From Cellulosimicrobium sp. CUA-896 (GTDB lineage: Bacteria > Actinomycetota > Actinomycetes > Actinomycetales > Cellulomonadaceae), in assembly GCF_001942335.1 (NCBI RefSeq), contig NZ_MKKH01000005.1, positions 29,480 to 93,479 on the forward strand: a stretch of DNA of 64,000 nt. Direction: 5' to 3'. Of this stretch, positions 36,579 through 46,112 are shown piece after piece; position 1 is the first letter of the stretch; each line of letters starts with the position of its first letter. A program made the translations under genes and the position numbers. The notes beneath the pieces are model-generated. The model was given only the letters and a program-made list of their open reading frames with translations, did no database searches and was not told where the DNA came from.

Positions 36579-37838
36579 ATGCACGGCACGCAGGAGGCGC
36601 AGGGCGCGCGCACGCGCGCCCGCCGCTGGCTCCTGCGGGGGCTGACGGCCGCCGGTGCGGTCGGCCTCGGGACCGGCCTCGCGATCGCGACGGCCGGCGG
36701 CGCCGCTGCCGCCGAGAACGATCCGCTCGGCCTCGGCGCAGTCCTCGACCCGGTGACCTCGACGGTCGAGGGCGTCGTGGACCCCGTGGTGGACGACGTC
36801 GTGAAGCCGGTCCTCGACCCCGTGGTCGAGAAGGTCGTCGAGCCCGTGGTCGAGCCGGTCGTGCGCGACGTCGTCGAGCCCGTCACCGAACCCGTGGCTC
36901 CCGTGGTCGAGACCGTGGTGGAGCCGGTGGCTCCCGTGGTGGAGAGCGTGACCGAGCCGGTGGCTCCGGTCGTGGAGACGGTGGTCGAGCCGGTGGCTCC
37001 GGTCGTGGAGACCGTGGTCGAGCCGGTAGCTCCGGTCGTGGAGAGCGTGACCGAGCCCGTCGCCCCCGCCCTGGAGCCGGTGGTCGACGCGGTCGCACCG
37101 GTGACCACCCCCGTCGCGGACGGCGTGCTGCCGAGCCTGACGCCCGTCCTCGAGGCGCTCGCTCCGGTGCTCGACCCGATCGTCGGCGCCACGTCGCCGC
37201 TCGCGCCCGTCACGACGCCGGTGCTCGACCTGCTGACGCCCGTCACCGACGTGCTCGCGCCGATCACCGACCCGGTCCTGGAGCCCGTGCTCGACCCGCT
37301 CGCGCCGGTCGACCCGCTTGCCCCCGTCCTGCCGCCGCACGGCGGCGACGGTCCCGGCGACGGCCAGGACGGCGCAGGCCCGGACGGCGCCGGTCCGGAC
37401 GAGAGCTCCGACGGGTCGTGGACGGGCACCTCGCGGACGCCCTCCGGCCCTGAGACCGCGCGCCCCGGCGTCACCGTCGGCGTACCAGCGCCCGCGTCGC
37501 CGAGCAGCGCCACCGCGGCCGTCCCCGCCGACCGCCGCGCCGACGTGCAGCGCGCGCCGCTCTCGTCGGTCCTCGTACCGGCACCGGCCACCATGGCGCA
37601 GCCCGGCGCCGCGACCGCCACGGGCGGGGTCGGCGCCGTCGGCGGTGCCGCCGCGGCGACGGGCACGGGCGCGACTCCGTCCGGCTCCACGTCGCACCGC
37701 ACGGCGGGCGGCGGCACGGACGCCGCGATCGCCGCCGACGCTCTCCTGATCTCTCTCCGTGCCTGGGCCGTCGTCGCGGACGACGCGCGGTCCGACCACC
37801 CGACCACCTTCTTCGAGGTCCCCGTCTCTCCTGCCTGA
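36579..37838 (+). CDS. Secreted valine/proline repeat protein
   Basis: 419 residues. Basic start then a hydrophobic signal sequence ending about AAAAEN (LLRGLTAAGAVGLGTGLAIATAGGAAAA). Residues about 55-245 are built from short V-P-V units, most regularly VVEPVAPVVET/S in 11-residue steps (36850-37060), then looser PVLDPL/PVTD variants. The rest is Gly/Pro/Ala-rich and disordered. No anchor helix or sortase signal at the C-terminus. It lies 79 bases before the chaplin-like gene with the same general design, so both probably belong to the cell surface. No family recognised. Confidence 0.75.
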   Translation: MHGTQEAQGARTRARRWLLRGLTAAGAVGLGTGLAIATAGGAAAAENDPLGLGAVLDPVTSTVEGVVDPVVDDVVKPVLDPVVEKVVEPVVEPVVRDVVEPVTEPVAPVVETVVEPVAPVVESVTEPVAPVVETVVEPVAPVVETVVEPVAPVVESVTEPVAPALEPVVDAVAPVTTPVADGVLPSLTPVLEALAPVLDPIVGATSPLAPVTTPVLDLLTPVTDVLAPITDPVLEPVLDPLAPVDPLAPVLPPHGGDGPGDGQDGAGPDGAGPDESSDGSWTGTSRTPSGPETARPGVTVGVPAPASPSSATAAVPADRRADVQRAPLSSVLVPAPATMAQPGAATATGGVGAVGGAAAATGTGATPSGSTSHRTAGGGTDAAIAADALLISLRAWAVVADDARSDHPTTFFEVPVSPA

Positions 37839-37917
37839 GGCAGCCCGGCCGTGCCTGCGCGCACGGCACGCGGCCCGGCGCTGACGCGCCATCACCCTCA
37901 GACCAGGAAAGAGAACG

Positions 37918-39612
37918 ATGATGCATACCTTCCTTCGGCGTGCGCTGCGTACAGCGCTCGTCACGGGCGGCCTCGTGGTCGTCGGGGCCGGAGCGGCCCA
38001 CGCAGCCGAGGGCGACCTCCTCGGCGACCTCGGACTCGACGTCTCGGGCGACGCTCAGCTGAGCGAGGTCACCGACGTCCTGCCCGACATCTCGGTGGAC
38101 GTGCCCGTGCACGTGCCCGTCACCGTGTCCGACGTGGCGGTCGGCGCCCTCGGCGACGCGACCGTCGAGCACGCTCCGGCACCCGCCCCGGCTCCGGCGC
38201 CGGAACCCGCCCCCGCGGAGCACCAGCCGTCACAGCCGGCGGCGTCGCCGTCCGGGATCGACGTGGACGTGCCGGTGAACGTCCCGGTGGACGTCTCCGG
38301 CGTCGCGGCCGGCGTCCTCGGCGACGCGACCGTCACCCGGCCGGCTGCGGAGCCTGCGGCACCGCAGCCCGCTCCCGAGCCGGCGCCGGCAGAGCCCGCG
38401 GGCTCGTCCGACGGGATCGACGTCGACGTGCCGGTGACCGTGCCGGTGGACGTGTCGGACGTCGCGGTGGGTCTCCTGGGCGACGCCGTCGTCTCGGGCG
38501 GCGAGGGTCAGGAGCCGGCTGCTCCGGCGGACGGTGACCAGACCGACGGTGACTCGACCGACGGTGACCAGGCCGACGGTGACTCGACCGATGGTGACCA
38601 CGCCGGTGACCGGACGGACGGGATCGACGTGGACGTGCCGGTGACCGTGCCGGTGGACGTGTCGGACGTTGCGGTGGGTCTCCTGGGCGATGCCGTCGTC
38701 TCGGGCGGCGAGGGTCAGGAGCCGGCTGCTCCGGCGGACGGTGACTCGACCGACGGTGACTCGACCGACGGTGACCAGACCGACGGTGACTCGACCGATG
38801 GTGACCACGCCGGTGACCGGACGGACGGGATCGACGTGGACGTGCCGGTGACCGTGCCGGTGGACGTGTCGGACGTCGCGGTCGGCGTGATCGGTGACGC
38901 GGTCGTCGGCTCGGACTCGGGCTCGGGCTCGGGCTCGGCGGACGGCTCCGACGACGGCCTGCTCGACGGTCTCCTCGGTGACGACGGGCTGGTGGAGGAC
39001 GTGCTCGGCGGCGACCTCCTCGGTGGGGACGGCGCGGGCACCGACGGTCTCCTGGACGGCGTCCTGGGCGACGACGGGCTGGTGGACGACGTGCTCGGCG
39101 ACGGTCTCCTGGGTGACGACGGCCTGGGGACCGACGGCCTCCTCGACGGCGTGCTCGGCGAGGACGGTCTCCTCGGTGAGGACGGTCTCCTCGGTGACGA
39201 CGGTCTGCTCGGCGGACTGCCGGACCTCGACGTGAACCTTCCGATCACCGTCCCGGTCGACGTCTCCTGCATCGGCGTGGGCGTCCTGGGCGACGCCGCG
39301 GCGGAGTGCCCGACGGCCGCCGACCCGACGGACCCGACGGATCCCACGGACCCGACGGACCCCGGCGTGACGGTCGTCCGGGTGTCCCACCCGGTGGGTG
39401 CGACGGCGTCGGCGGACGGCTCGGGCACGTGGACGGCGGCCTCCGGGCCGTCTGCGATGGCCATGACGGGTGCCGGGGGTGACCTCGGCCTGCTCGTGAT
39501 GGCGGGCGTGCTCGTGGCGCTGGGCCTGGCGCTGCGCGGCCTGCGTCGTCGCCCGCGTCTCGCGGACCCCGACGCGTACACGCCGGTCTTCACGGACCGC
39601 AGCCGGGTCTGA
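37918..39612 (+). CDS. Long chaplin-like surface protein with C-terminal sorting-type anchor
   Basis: 564 residues; start ATG 37918 (ATG 37921 also possible) after AGGAAAGAG; signal peptide ends near AHAAEG. Six chaplin-like units with the pattern V-D-V-P-V-x-V-P-V-D-V-S-x-V-A-V-G-x-x-G-D-A start near 38095, 38260, 38425, 38630, 38835 and 39230. Streptomyces chaplins have VQVPVHVPVNVCGN...VIGLLNPAFGN; only the last unit here keeps a Cys pair (VSCIGVGVLGDAAAEC). Between units are Pro/Ala linkers, acidic DGDSTDGDQ repeats and a LLGDDGL-rich block (38950-39220). The C-terminus is AMAMTGAGG, a hydrophobic helix and RRRPR, like an LAxTG class E sortase signal. Confidence 0.75.
   Translation: MMHTFLRRALRTALVTGGLVVVGAGAAHAAEGDLLGDLGLDVSGDAQLSEVTDVLPDISVDVPVHVPVTVSDVAVGALGDATVEHAPAPAPAPAPEPAPAEHQPSQPAASPSGIDVDVPVNVPVDVSGVAAGVLGDATVTRPAAEPAAPQPAPEPAPAEPAGSSDGIDVDVPVTVPVDVSDVAVGLLGDAVVSGGEGQEPAAPADGDQTDGDSTDGDQADGDSTDGDHAGDRTDGIDVDVPVTVPVDVSDVAVGLLGDAVVSGGEGQEPAAPADGDSTDGDSTDGDQTDGDSTDGDHAGDRTDGIDVDVPVTVPVDVSDVAVGVIGDAVVGSDSGSGSGSADGSDDGLLDGLLGDDGLVEDVLGGDLLGGDGAGTDGLLDGVLGDDGLVDDVLGDGLLGDDGLGTDGLLDGVLGEDGLLGEDGLLGDDGLLGGLPDLDVNLPITVPVDVSCIGVGVLGDAAAECPTAADPTDPTDPTDPTDPGVTVVRVSHPVGATASADGSGTWTAASGPSAMAMTGAGGDLGLLVMAGVLVALGLALRGLRRRPRLADPDAYTPVFTDRSRV
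38412..38905 (+). repeat. Three near-identical internal repeats of about 200 bp
   Basis: The segment from GGGATCGACGT through the chaplin-like unit and the acidic DGD linker is nearly duplicated, with repeat starts near 38412, 38630 and 38827; long stretches are identical at the DNA level. Recent expansion and a risk of assembly collapse are both likely. Confidence 0.75.
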
Positions 39613-39622
39613 CCCGGGAGCA

Positions 39623-39744
39623 CCGGGGCCGGCGGTCGCAGGGGCGTCGCCGGCCCCGGACGCGGGACGGCGCCGCGCAGCACGTGCGCGGCGCCGTCCG
39701 CTCCTGCCTGCGCGGTGCGGCCGGCACGAGCCGGCCGCACCGCG
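39623..39744. terminator. Three consecutive hairpins between convergent genes
   Basis: Perfect stems of 12 bp (39623-39634/39648-39659), 15 bp (39665-39679/39685-39699, 5-nt loop) and 15 bp (39711-39725/39730-39744, 4-nt loop), between the ends of the chaplin-like gene and gntP. Strong bidirectional termination is likely. Confidence 0.75.
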
Positions 39745-39748
39745 CGGG

Positions 39749-41130
39749 TCAGGCGACCGCGAAGACCAGCCCCGCGATCGCGAACCCCATGACGCCGATG
39801 GCGGTCTCCATGACCGTCCACGTGCGCAGCGTCGTCTTGACGTCCATGTCGAAGAACCGGCCCACGAGCCAGAAACCGGAGTCGTTCACGTGACTCAGCA
39901 CCACCGAGCCGGCCGCCACCGCCACGACGATCGCGGCGAGCTCGACCGGGTTGAAGGACCCGGCTTCCACGGCGGGGGCGATGAGCCCGGCAGCGTCGTG
40001 AGCGCGACGGTCGCCGACCCCTGCGCGACGCGCAGGATCGCCGCGATGAGGAAGCCGGCGACGATCACCGGCAGGCCGACGTCCGAGAGGGCGTCGGCGA
40101 GCGCGTCGCCGATCCCCGTCGCGCGGAGCACACCGCCGAACATGCCGCCCGCGCCCGTGATGAGGATGACCGAGGCCACGGGACCGAGGGCGGAGTCGAG
40201 CGTCTTCTCCAGGGCGGTCCCGCTCGTGCCGCGTCGCCGGCCGAGCACCCAGGCCGCGACGAGGACGGTGATGAGCAGCGCGATCGGGGTCGCGCCGACG
40301 GCACGCAGGGCCTGCACTGCCGGGTTGTCGCGATCCACCGCGCCCGCGGCACCGAGCGCGTCGAGGCCCGTGTTGGCGAAGATCAGCACGAGCGGCAGCA
40401 GGAGGATGAGGACGACCGTGCTGAACGACGGCGGGTTCTGGGCCTGGTCCTCGTCGGCCTCGCCCAGGATCGACGGGATGGGGAGGTTGATGCGCCGCCC
40501 GACGTAGCGGGCGAACAGGTAGCTGGTCACGTACCAGGTCGGGACGGCGACGACGAGGCCGAGCAGGATGACGATGCCGATGTTCGCGCCGAGGAACTCG
40601 GTCGCGGCGACCGGACCGGGGTGCGGGGGCACGTAGATGTGCATGACCGAGAACGCGCCCGCCACCGGGAGGCCGTAGAGCAGCAGGGACCCGCCGAGGC
40701 GTCGCCCGACCGAGAAGACGATGGGCAGCATGACCACGAGGCCCGCGTCGAAGAAGATCGGGAAGCCGAAGATGAGGGACGCGAGGCCGAGGGCGAACGG
40801 CGCGCGCTTCTCCCCGAACTTGTCGATGAGGTAGTCGGCCATCACCCGTGCGCCGCCGCTCGTCTCGACGAGACGGCCGAGCATCGCCCCGAGCGCGACG
40901 AGCAGCGCGACCGTCGCGAGCGTCGAGCCGAAGCTGGCGGTGAGCACCTCCACGATCGAGCCGGTGGGGATGCCCGCGGCGAGCGCGGTGAGCAGGCTGA
41001 CGAGGATCAGCGCGAGGAAGGCGTGGAGCTTGAGCTTGATGATGAGCACGAGCAGCAGGGCGATGGCCCCGGCGGCGATCGCGAGCAGCGGCCCGGCGGT
41101 GAGCGTCTGGGTCCAGTCCTCAGGGGGCAT
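39749..41130 (-). CDS. gntP: Gluconate permease, GntP family (frameshift near C-terminus)
   Basis: Proton symporter for gluconate. About 460 residues, 12 or more hydrophobic segments. Conserved blocks: LIFGFPIFFDAGLVVMLPIVFS, HIYVPPHPGPVAATEFLGA, ITGAGGMFGGVLRATGIGDAL and, after a shift near 39993 (one G restored gives VALTTAAGLIAPAVEAG), VLSHVNDSGFWLVGRFF. Downstream of gntK by 42 bases and probably co-transcribed; controlled by the divergent GntR. Confidence 0.93.
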
Positions 41131-41172
41131 GGGGGTCTCCGTCGACGGTGGGATGGGGGTCGGCGCGAGGGC

Positions 41173-41728
41173 TCAGCGGGTGCCCTGGCGTCGGTGCGCG
41201 CGAGGATCTCGTCCGCGAGGTCCTGCGGTGACGCGGCGACGTCGAGCGTCATGCCGCGCTCGTCGTCGGCGAGCGGCTCGAGCGTGGCGAGCTGGGACGG
41301 CAGGAGCGACGTCGGCATGAAGTGACCGCTGCGGTGCTGCATGCGCTCGGCGAGCAGCTCGGGCGATCCCGACAGGTGCACGAAGCACACCTCGCCGCGG
41401 GCGCGCGCAGCAGGTCGCGGTAGCTGCGCTTGAGCGCGGAGCAGGTCACGACGCCGGACCGGCCGGCCTCGGCCTCGGACGTCAGCCAGTCGCGGATCGC
41501 CTCGAGCCAGGGCCAGCGGTCCTCGTCGGTGAGGGCGGTGCCCGCGGTCATCTTGTCGATGTTCGCCTGCGGGTGGAACTGGTCCGCCTCGGCGTACGTG
41601 ATGCCGAGGCGGTCGGCGAGGAGCGTCGCGACCGTCGTCTTGCCGGAGCCCGCGACCCCCATGACGACGACGTGCTCGACGGAGTCCGCCGCGCTCGCGC
41701 TGGTGTCCCTGCCGGTGTCGCTGTCCAT
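41173..41728 (-). CDS. gntK: Gluconate kinase (two frameshifts)
   Basis: Phosphorylates gluconate to 6-phosphogluconate. HVVVMGVAGSGKTTVATLLADRLG is the P-loop; FHPQANIDKMTAGTALTDEDRWPWL and VVTCSALKRSYRDLLR are GntK signatures; after a shift near 41405 comes VCFVHLSGSPELLAERMQHRSGHFMPTSLLPSQLATLE. A second shift near 41192 (one C restored) gives the natural end ARTDAQGTR and the stop at 41173. About 185 residues. ATG 41728. Confidence 0.92.
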
Positions 41729-41817
41729 GGGTTCTCCCGTCGGTCGAGGGTCCGCCGACGGGGGTTCCCGACGCCGGTGTCGTGGCGCGGTCGTCGCGCC
41801 GTGGTTCAGGATGGCCC

Positions 41818-41855
41818 ATTGATAGCACCATTGGCAAACAATTGATAGCACCAAT
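41818..41855. promoter_or_regulatory. Two GntR-type operators in the gntK/gntR divergent region
   Basis: ATTGATAGCACCA occurs at 41818-41830 and 41841-41853, 23 nt apart; the second continues to ATTGATAGCACCAAT (41841-41855). The GntR1/GntR2 site of Corynebacterium glutamicum is, from memory, TATGATAGTACCAAT, 13 of 15 identical to the second copy. The sites lie between the gntK start (41728) and the regulator start (41879), and are A/T-rich against the background. Confidence 0.8.
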
Positions 41856-41878
41856 CGATGGGACGTAGGCTCGCCGTC

Positions 41879-42568
41879 ATGGCGACGACGGCACTGCACA
41901 CCACGGTGCTGGACGCGCTCGGACGGCGCATCACCAGCGGCGACGTCGCCGTGGGGGCGCCGCTGACGCTCGACGCGATCGGCACCGAGTTCGGGGTGTC
42001 GCGCACCGTCGCGCGCGAGGTCATGCGGCTCCTCGAAGGACTCGGCCTGGTGCGCTCGCGGCGGCGCGTCGGGCTCGTCGTCCTCGGCATCGAGGAGTGG
42101 AACGTCCTGGACCCGCGCGTGATCCGCTGGCGCCTCGAGGGCCCGGGCCGCGACGACCAGCTCCGCTCGCTCACCGAGCTGCGCCACGCCGTCGAGCCGC
42201 TGGCCGCCGCGGGTGCGGCACGCCATGCGCCGGCGCCTGTGCGCGACGAGCTCGTCGCCGTCGCCGCGCGCATGCGCCGGCTCGGCGAGGCCGGTGACCT
42301 CGAGGAGTTCCTCGCCCTCGACGTCCGCATGCACGAGCTGCTGCTGCGCTCGAGCGGCAACGAGATGTTCGGCGCGCTCGCGGAGGTCGTCGCCGAGGTG
42401 CTGAGCGGCCGCACGCACCTCGGTCTCATGCCGGCCGCGCCGGTGCCCGAGGCGCTCGACCAGCACGAGGCTGTGGCGCACGCCGTCGCCGCCGGCGACC
42501 CGGATACCGCGGAGGCCGCGATGGCGGCGATCGTCGGGGAGGTGCGCCGGGCCCTCGACCGCGGGTAG
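41879..42568 (+). CDS. gntR: GntR/FadR-family transcriptional regulator of gluconate genes
   Basis: 229 residues from the ATG at 41879 (an ATG at 41858 is possible). Winged helix: LDALGRRITSGDVAVGAPLTLDAIGTEFGVSRTVAREVMRLLEGLGLV. C-terminal FCD domain: RSLTELRHAVEPLAAAGAARHA and DVRMHELLLRSSGNEMFGALAEVV, with histidines that bind metal/ligand. Divergent from gntK with two operator copies between; likely represses gntK-gntP and itself until gluconate or 6-phosphogluconate binds. Confidence 0.9.
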   Translation: MATTALHTTVLDALGRRITSGDVAVGAPLTLDAIGTEFGVSRTVAREVMRLLEGLGLVRSRRRVGLVVLGIEEWNVLDPRVIRWRLEGPGRDDQLRSLTELRHAVEPLAAAGAARHAPAPVRDELVAVAARMRRLGEAGDLEEFLALDVRMHELLLRSSGNEMFGALAEVVAEVLSGRTHLGLMPAAPVPEALDQHEAVAHAVAAGDPDTAEAAMAAIVGEVRRALDRG

Positions 42569-42572
42569 CGGC

Positions 42573-44729
42573 TCAGCGGACGTGGACCGACACCTCCGCG
42601 GCCTTGACCACGAACCAGGCCCGCTCGCCCGGGACGAGCCGCAGCTCCGCGACGGCCGGTGGCGTGAGGTCGGCCGCGAGCCGCGGCGCGGAGCCCTTGT
42701 CCGCGCCCGCGCCCGCACCCGCGCCAGCGCCCGGCCCCGCGTCCCGGTGCCCGGGGGCGAGGTGGCCCCATACCCGCAGCAACGGGCCGTGCGGTTCGAC
42801 GCCCGTCACTTCGACCGCGTAGGCGTTGCGGGGGCTGCCCTCGGGCGTCGCCCGGTGCACCGCGACGGCGCGGGGTCCGAAGACCGCGACGGCGTCCGCC
42901 CCCGGGCGGGCGTCCTCGTCCGTCGTCCCGACGACGCGCGCGGCCCCGCCCTCGACCGCGACCGTCGCGGAGCGCCCCGCGGACGCGTCGTCGCCCGGCA
43001 CGCCGACCTCCGTGAGCGTGCCCGCGAGGAGGTTCACGCCCGCGAGCCGCGCCGCGAACCGCGACCGCGGCCGGGTGAGGACCTCGCCCGCAGGCCCGTC
43101 CTCCACGACCCGGCCGTCCTCGAGGACGACGGCGCGGTCCGCCAGCACGAGCACGTCGAGCAGGTCGTGGGTGACGAGGAGCGTCGTGCGCGGCCGTGCG
43201 CGCTGGGCGTCGTGCAGCGCGGTGCGCACCTGCTGCGCGACGGCGACGTCGAGCGAGGCGAGGGGCTCGTCCAGCAGCAGCACGCGGGGGTCCGTCGCGA
43301 GCGCGCGGGCCAGGGATGCGCGCTGCGCCTGACCGCCCGACAGCGCGGACGCGGCGCGTCCGGCGAGGTCCGTGGCGCCGACGCGGTCCAGCGCGCCGAG
43401 CGCCGTCCGGCGCGCACGGGCCGCCCTCTCGCCCCGGGCCCGGGGGCCGAACGCGACGTTGCCGACGACCGACAGGTGCTCGAACAGCAGCGGGCGCTGG
43501 CTGAGCCACGCGACGCGTCGACGCCGGGGCGGCTCGCGCGTGACGTCCGCGCCGTCGACCACGACGTGCGCGCCGTCCAGCTCGCCGGTCGGCAGCAGGC
43601 CGGCGACGGCCTGGAGCAGCGTCGACTTCCCGGCACCGTTCTCGCCGAGCACCGCCACCACCTCGCCCGGCGCGACCGCGAGGTCGACGTCGAGGCCGCG
43701 ACCGGGCATCCGTGCGCGCACGGTCAGCGCGGCGGGCGGTTCGATCGGCGGCTCGGCGGGCGGCTCGAACGGCGGCGCGACGGGCTGCTCGGTGACGTCC
43801 TCCGGCGCCGTCCGCGCCGTCCGCGCCGTCCCCGCCGCACGCCCGCGGTACCGCCGCGCCGCGCCCGTCCGCCTGGGCGTGCCCCGCCCGGTCGTCCCAC
43901 CAGGGGCCGCACCCGCGCGCCCGGCCGCGCCGGCGCCGTCGAGCAGCCGGGGACCGTGGACGGCCGCGGTGACGACCGCCGCGACGACGACGAGCACGAG
44001 CGAGAGCGCGACCGCGGCGTCCGGGTCCGCGACGCGCTGGAGGTAGATCTCGAGCGGGAGCGTCTGCGTCACGCCCTGCAGGGCACCGGCGAACGTGATC
44101 GTGGCGCCGAACTCGCCGAGGGCGCGGGCGAACGCGAGGACGGTGCCCGACGCGAGCGCCGGCAGCACCCGCGGGAGCGTCACGCGCCGCAGCACGGTCG
44201 TGGGTCGCGCTCCGAGGGTCGCGGCGACGTCCTCGTACCGGGTGTCCTGGGTGCGCAGCGCGCCCTCGAGGCTCAGCACGAGGAACGGCAGGGCGACGAA
44301 CGTCTGCGCCATGACGACCGCCGTCGTCGTGAACGCGAGCTCCACGCCGAGCACCTCGAGGTGGCGGCCGAGCAGCCCGCGCCGGCCGAACGTGTACAGC
44401 AGTGCGATGCCGCCGACGACGGGCGGCAGCACGAGCGGCAGGAGCACCAGCGCGCGGGCGAGGCGCCGGCCGGGGAACGACGCGCGGGCCAGGACGAGCG
44501 CCATCGGCGCGCCGAGGACGACGCAGCACGCGGTGGCGGCGAGCGAGGTCCGCAGCGACAGCCCGAGCGCGTCGAGGGACGCCGGGGACGTGACCAGGGC
44601 CCACAGGCCGCCGGTGCCGTCGGGTGCCGGCGCGACGTCGACGCGCGCGACCATCGCGGCGAGCGGCACCACGACGAACAGCGCGCCGAGCACCGCCGGG
44701 ACGAGCACCCAGCGGGGGAGCGTGCGCAT
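42573..44729 (-). CDS. Fused molybdate ABC permease-ATPase (ModB-ModC)
   Basis: 718 residues in one intact frame. Residues 1-260: ModB permease with five or six helices and the EAA loop [24 protein letters not shown], then [19 protein letters not shown] Pro/Arg-rich linker of about 75 residues follows. Residues about 345-560: ModC ATPase with [11 protein letters not shown] (Walker A), [34 protein letters not shown] (signature) and [11 protein letters not shown] (Walker B), TLLVTHD. The C-terminal part contains a TOBE/Mop-like region ([40 protein letters not shown]). Starts 11 bases after modA; works with ModA. Confidence 0.92.
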   Translation of the reverse strand: MRTLPRWVLVPAVLGALFVVVPLAAMVARVDVAPAPDGTGGLWALVTSPASLDALGLSLRTSLAATACCVVLGAPMALVLARASFPGRRLARALVLLPLVLPPVVGGIALLYTFGRRGLLGRHLEVLGVELAFTTTAVVMAQTFVALPFLVLSLEGALRTQDTRYEDVAATLGARPTTVLRRVTLPRVLPALASGTVLAFARALGEFGATITFAGALQGVTQTLPLEIYLQRVADPDAAVALSLVLVVVAAVVTAAVHGPRLLDGAGAAGRAGAAPGGTTGRGTPRRTGAARRYRGRAAGTARTARTAPEDVTEQPVAPPFEPPAEPPIEPPAALTVRARMPGRGLDVDLAVAPGEVVAVLGENGAGKSTLLQAVAGLLPTGELDGAHVVVDGADVTREPPRRRRVAWLSQRPLLFEHLSVVGNVAFGPRARGERAARARRTALGALDRVGATDLAGRAASALSGGQAQRASLARALATDPRVLLLDEPLASLDVAVAQQVRTALHDAQRARPRTTLLVTHDLLDVLVLADRAVVLEDGRVVEDGPAGEVLTRPRSRFAARLAGVNLLAGTLTEVGVPGDDASAGRSATVAVEGGAARVVGTTDEDARPGADAVAVFGPRAVAVHRATPEGSPRNAYAVEVTGVEPHGPLLRVWGHLAPGHRDAGPGAGAGAGAGADKGSAPRLAADLTPPAVAELRLVPGERAWFVVKAAEVSVHVR

Positions 44730-44739
44730 CAGCGGGCCG

Positions 44740-45606
44740 TCACGGGGCGCCGAAGCCTGCGTCGGCGAGGGCCTCCCGGCCGGCGTCGCCCGTGACGAGG
44801 TCGACCCACTCCTGGGCGAGCTCCGCCTGGTCGGGCCCGGCCTCGGAGGCCGCGGCGAGGACCGCGACCGGGTAGGTGTTCACCGCCGCGGCCGCCTCCG
44901 GGACGTCGACGACCGCGACGTCCTGCCCGGCGAGCCTCGCGTCGGTGACGTAGACGAGTCCCGCGTCGGCCTCGCCCGACGTCACCTTCCCGAGCACGTC
45001 CGTGACGCTCGCCTCCTCGCTCACGCGGTGGAGCGAGACGCCGGCGGCGTCCTCGACGGCGTCGGTCGCCGCGCCGCACGGCACGCGCGGTGCGCACACG
45101 ACGACGCGGACGTCGTCGTCGGCCAGGTCGGCGAGGCCGGTGACCTCGGCCGGGTTGTCGGGCGGCGTCACGACGGTCAGCGTGTTCGTCGCGAACACCA
45201 CCGGGTCGCGCGCGTCGCCCGCCTCGACCACCCGCTCCATCGTGCGCTCGTCCGCCGTGGCGAGGACGTCGGCGGGGGCGCCCGCGAGCACCTGGTCGGC
45301 GAGGTCGGACGAGCCGGCGAACGACAGCGCGACCGTCACGCCCTCGTGCTCCGCCTCGAAGTCCGCCGCGATCTCGGTGAGCACGTCGCGCAGCGACGCG
45401 GCGGCCAGCACCGTGAGCGTCCGCTCCTCGGCGCCGCTGCCCGACGCCGCGCCGCCGTCCGCGCCCGACGCGCCGCACGCCGCGGTGAGCGCGACGAGCG
45501 CGCCTGCCGTGAGCGACGCGGCGGTCCGCCGTGGTCCACGCCGTGCCGGGGGAGCGGTGGCGGGCGTGCGTCGCCGTGCGAGCGGGCGCGCGGGCGCGGT
45601 GCTCAC
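44740..45606 (-). CDS. modA: Molybdate-binding lipoprotein ModA
   Basis: 288 residues from the GTG at 45606, which overlaps the stop of the HTH-Mop gene as GTGA. Arg/Ala-rich start, then signal helix with lipobox [60 protein letters not shown] give the oxyanion-binding serines (ASL, GSS) of Mod[21 protein letters not shown] and NTYPVAVL complete the family pattern. Captures molybdate or tungstate outside the membrane for the fused ModBC. Confidence 0.92.
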   Translation of the reverse strand: MSTAPARPLARRRTPATAPPARRGPRRTAASLTAGALVALTAACGASGADGGAASGSGAEERTLTVLAAASLRDVLTEIAADFEAEHEGVTVALSFAGSSDLADQVLAGAPADVLATADERTMERVVEAGDARDPVVFATNTLTVVTPPDNPAEVTGLADLADDDVRVVVCAPRVPCGAATDAVEDAAGVSLHRVSEEASVTDVLGKVTSGEADAGLVYVTDARLAGQDVAVVDVPEAAAAVNTYPVAVLAAASEAGPDQAELAQEWVDLVTGDAGREALADAGFGAP

Positions 45607-46007
45607 GCGGCCCCTCCCGGGGTCTCGACGACGACGTTGGTCGCCTTGACGACCGCGACGGCGAGGCTGCCCGGCTGCAGGTCGAGCTCGCGCACCGCCT
45701 CGGTGCTCATGAGGGACACGACGCGCTGCCCGCCGCACAGCATCTCGACCTGCGACATGACGCGGTCGCTCACCACGCCCGTGACGAGCCCGACGAACCG
45801 GTTGCGCGCGGAGCGCGCGACGCCGGACGGGTCCGGCACGGGACGGGCCTGCCCGGCGGCGAACCGGGCGAGCTCCGCGCCGTCGACCACCTTGCGCCCG
45901 GCGTCGTCGGTGCTCGCGGCGAGCTCCCCGCCGTCGACCCACCGGCGGACGGTGTCGTCGCTGACGCCGAGAAGACCGGCGGCCTGGCTGATCCGGAACT
46001 GCGGCAT
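45603..46007 (-). CDS. Helix-turn-helix plus molybdopterin-binding (Mop/TOBE) regulator
   Basis: 134 residues from the ATG at 46007. Residues 1-60 are an excisionase/MerR-type winged helix (FRISQAAGLLGVSDDTVRRWVDGGELAAS). Residues 65-132 are a Mop domain: SARNRFVGLVTGVVSDRVMSQVEMLCGG, VSLMSTEAVRELDLQPGSLAVAVVKATNVVVETP, which binds molybdate. The order resembles a compact ModE analogue. It is the first gene of the mod operon and translationally coupled to modA, so molybdate-responsive autoregulation is likely. Confidence 0.88.
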   Translation of the reverse strand: MPQFRISQAAGLLGVSDDTVRRWVDGGELAASTDDAGRKVVDGAELARFAAGQARPVPDPSGVARSARNRFVGLVTGVVSDRVMSQVEMLCGGQRVVSLMSTEAVRELDLQPGSLAVAVVKATNVVVETPGGAA

Positions 46008-46112
46008 GAGGGCGAGGATAGCGCCGCATCTGCGGCGGCGTCGCGGCGCGGGGCGGGTCCCGCGGTGTCCTCCCACGCGTCGGTGAGGGACTCGTGCGGC
46101 GCGGCTGCGCCC

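Noticed and set aside
42573..44729. ModB-ModC fusion as an assembly artefact
   Set aside because: The frame is open without any shift and the linker is long and compositionally consistent, so the fusion is likely real.
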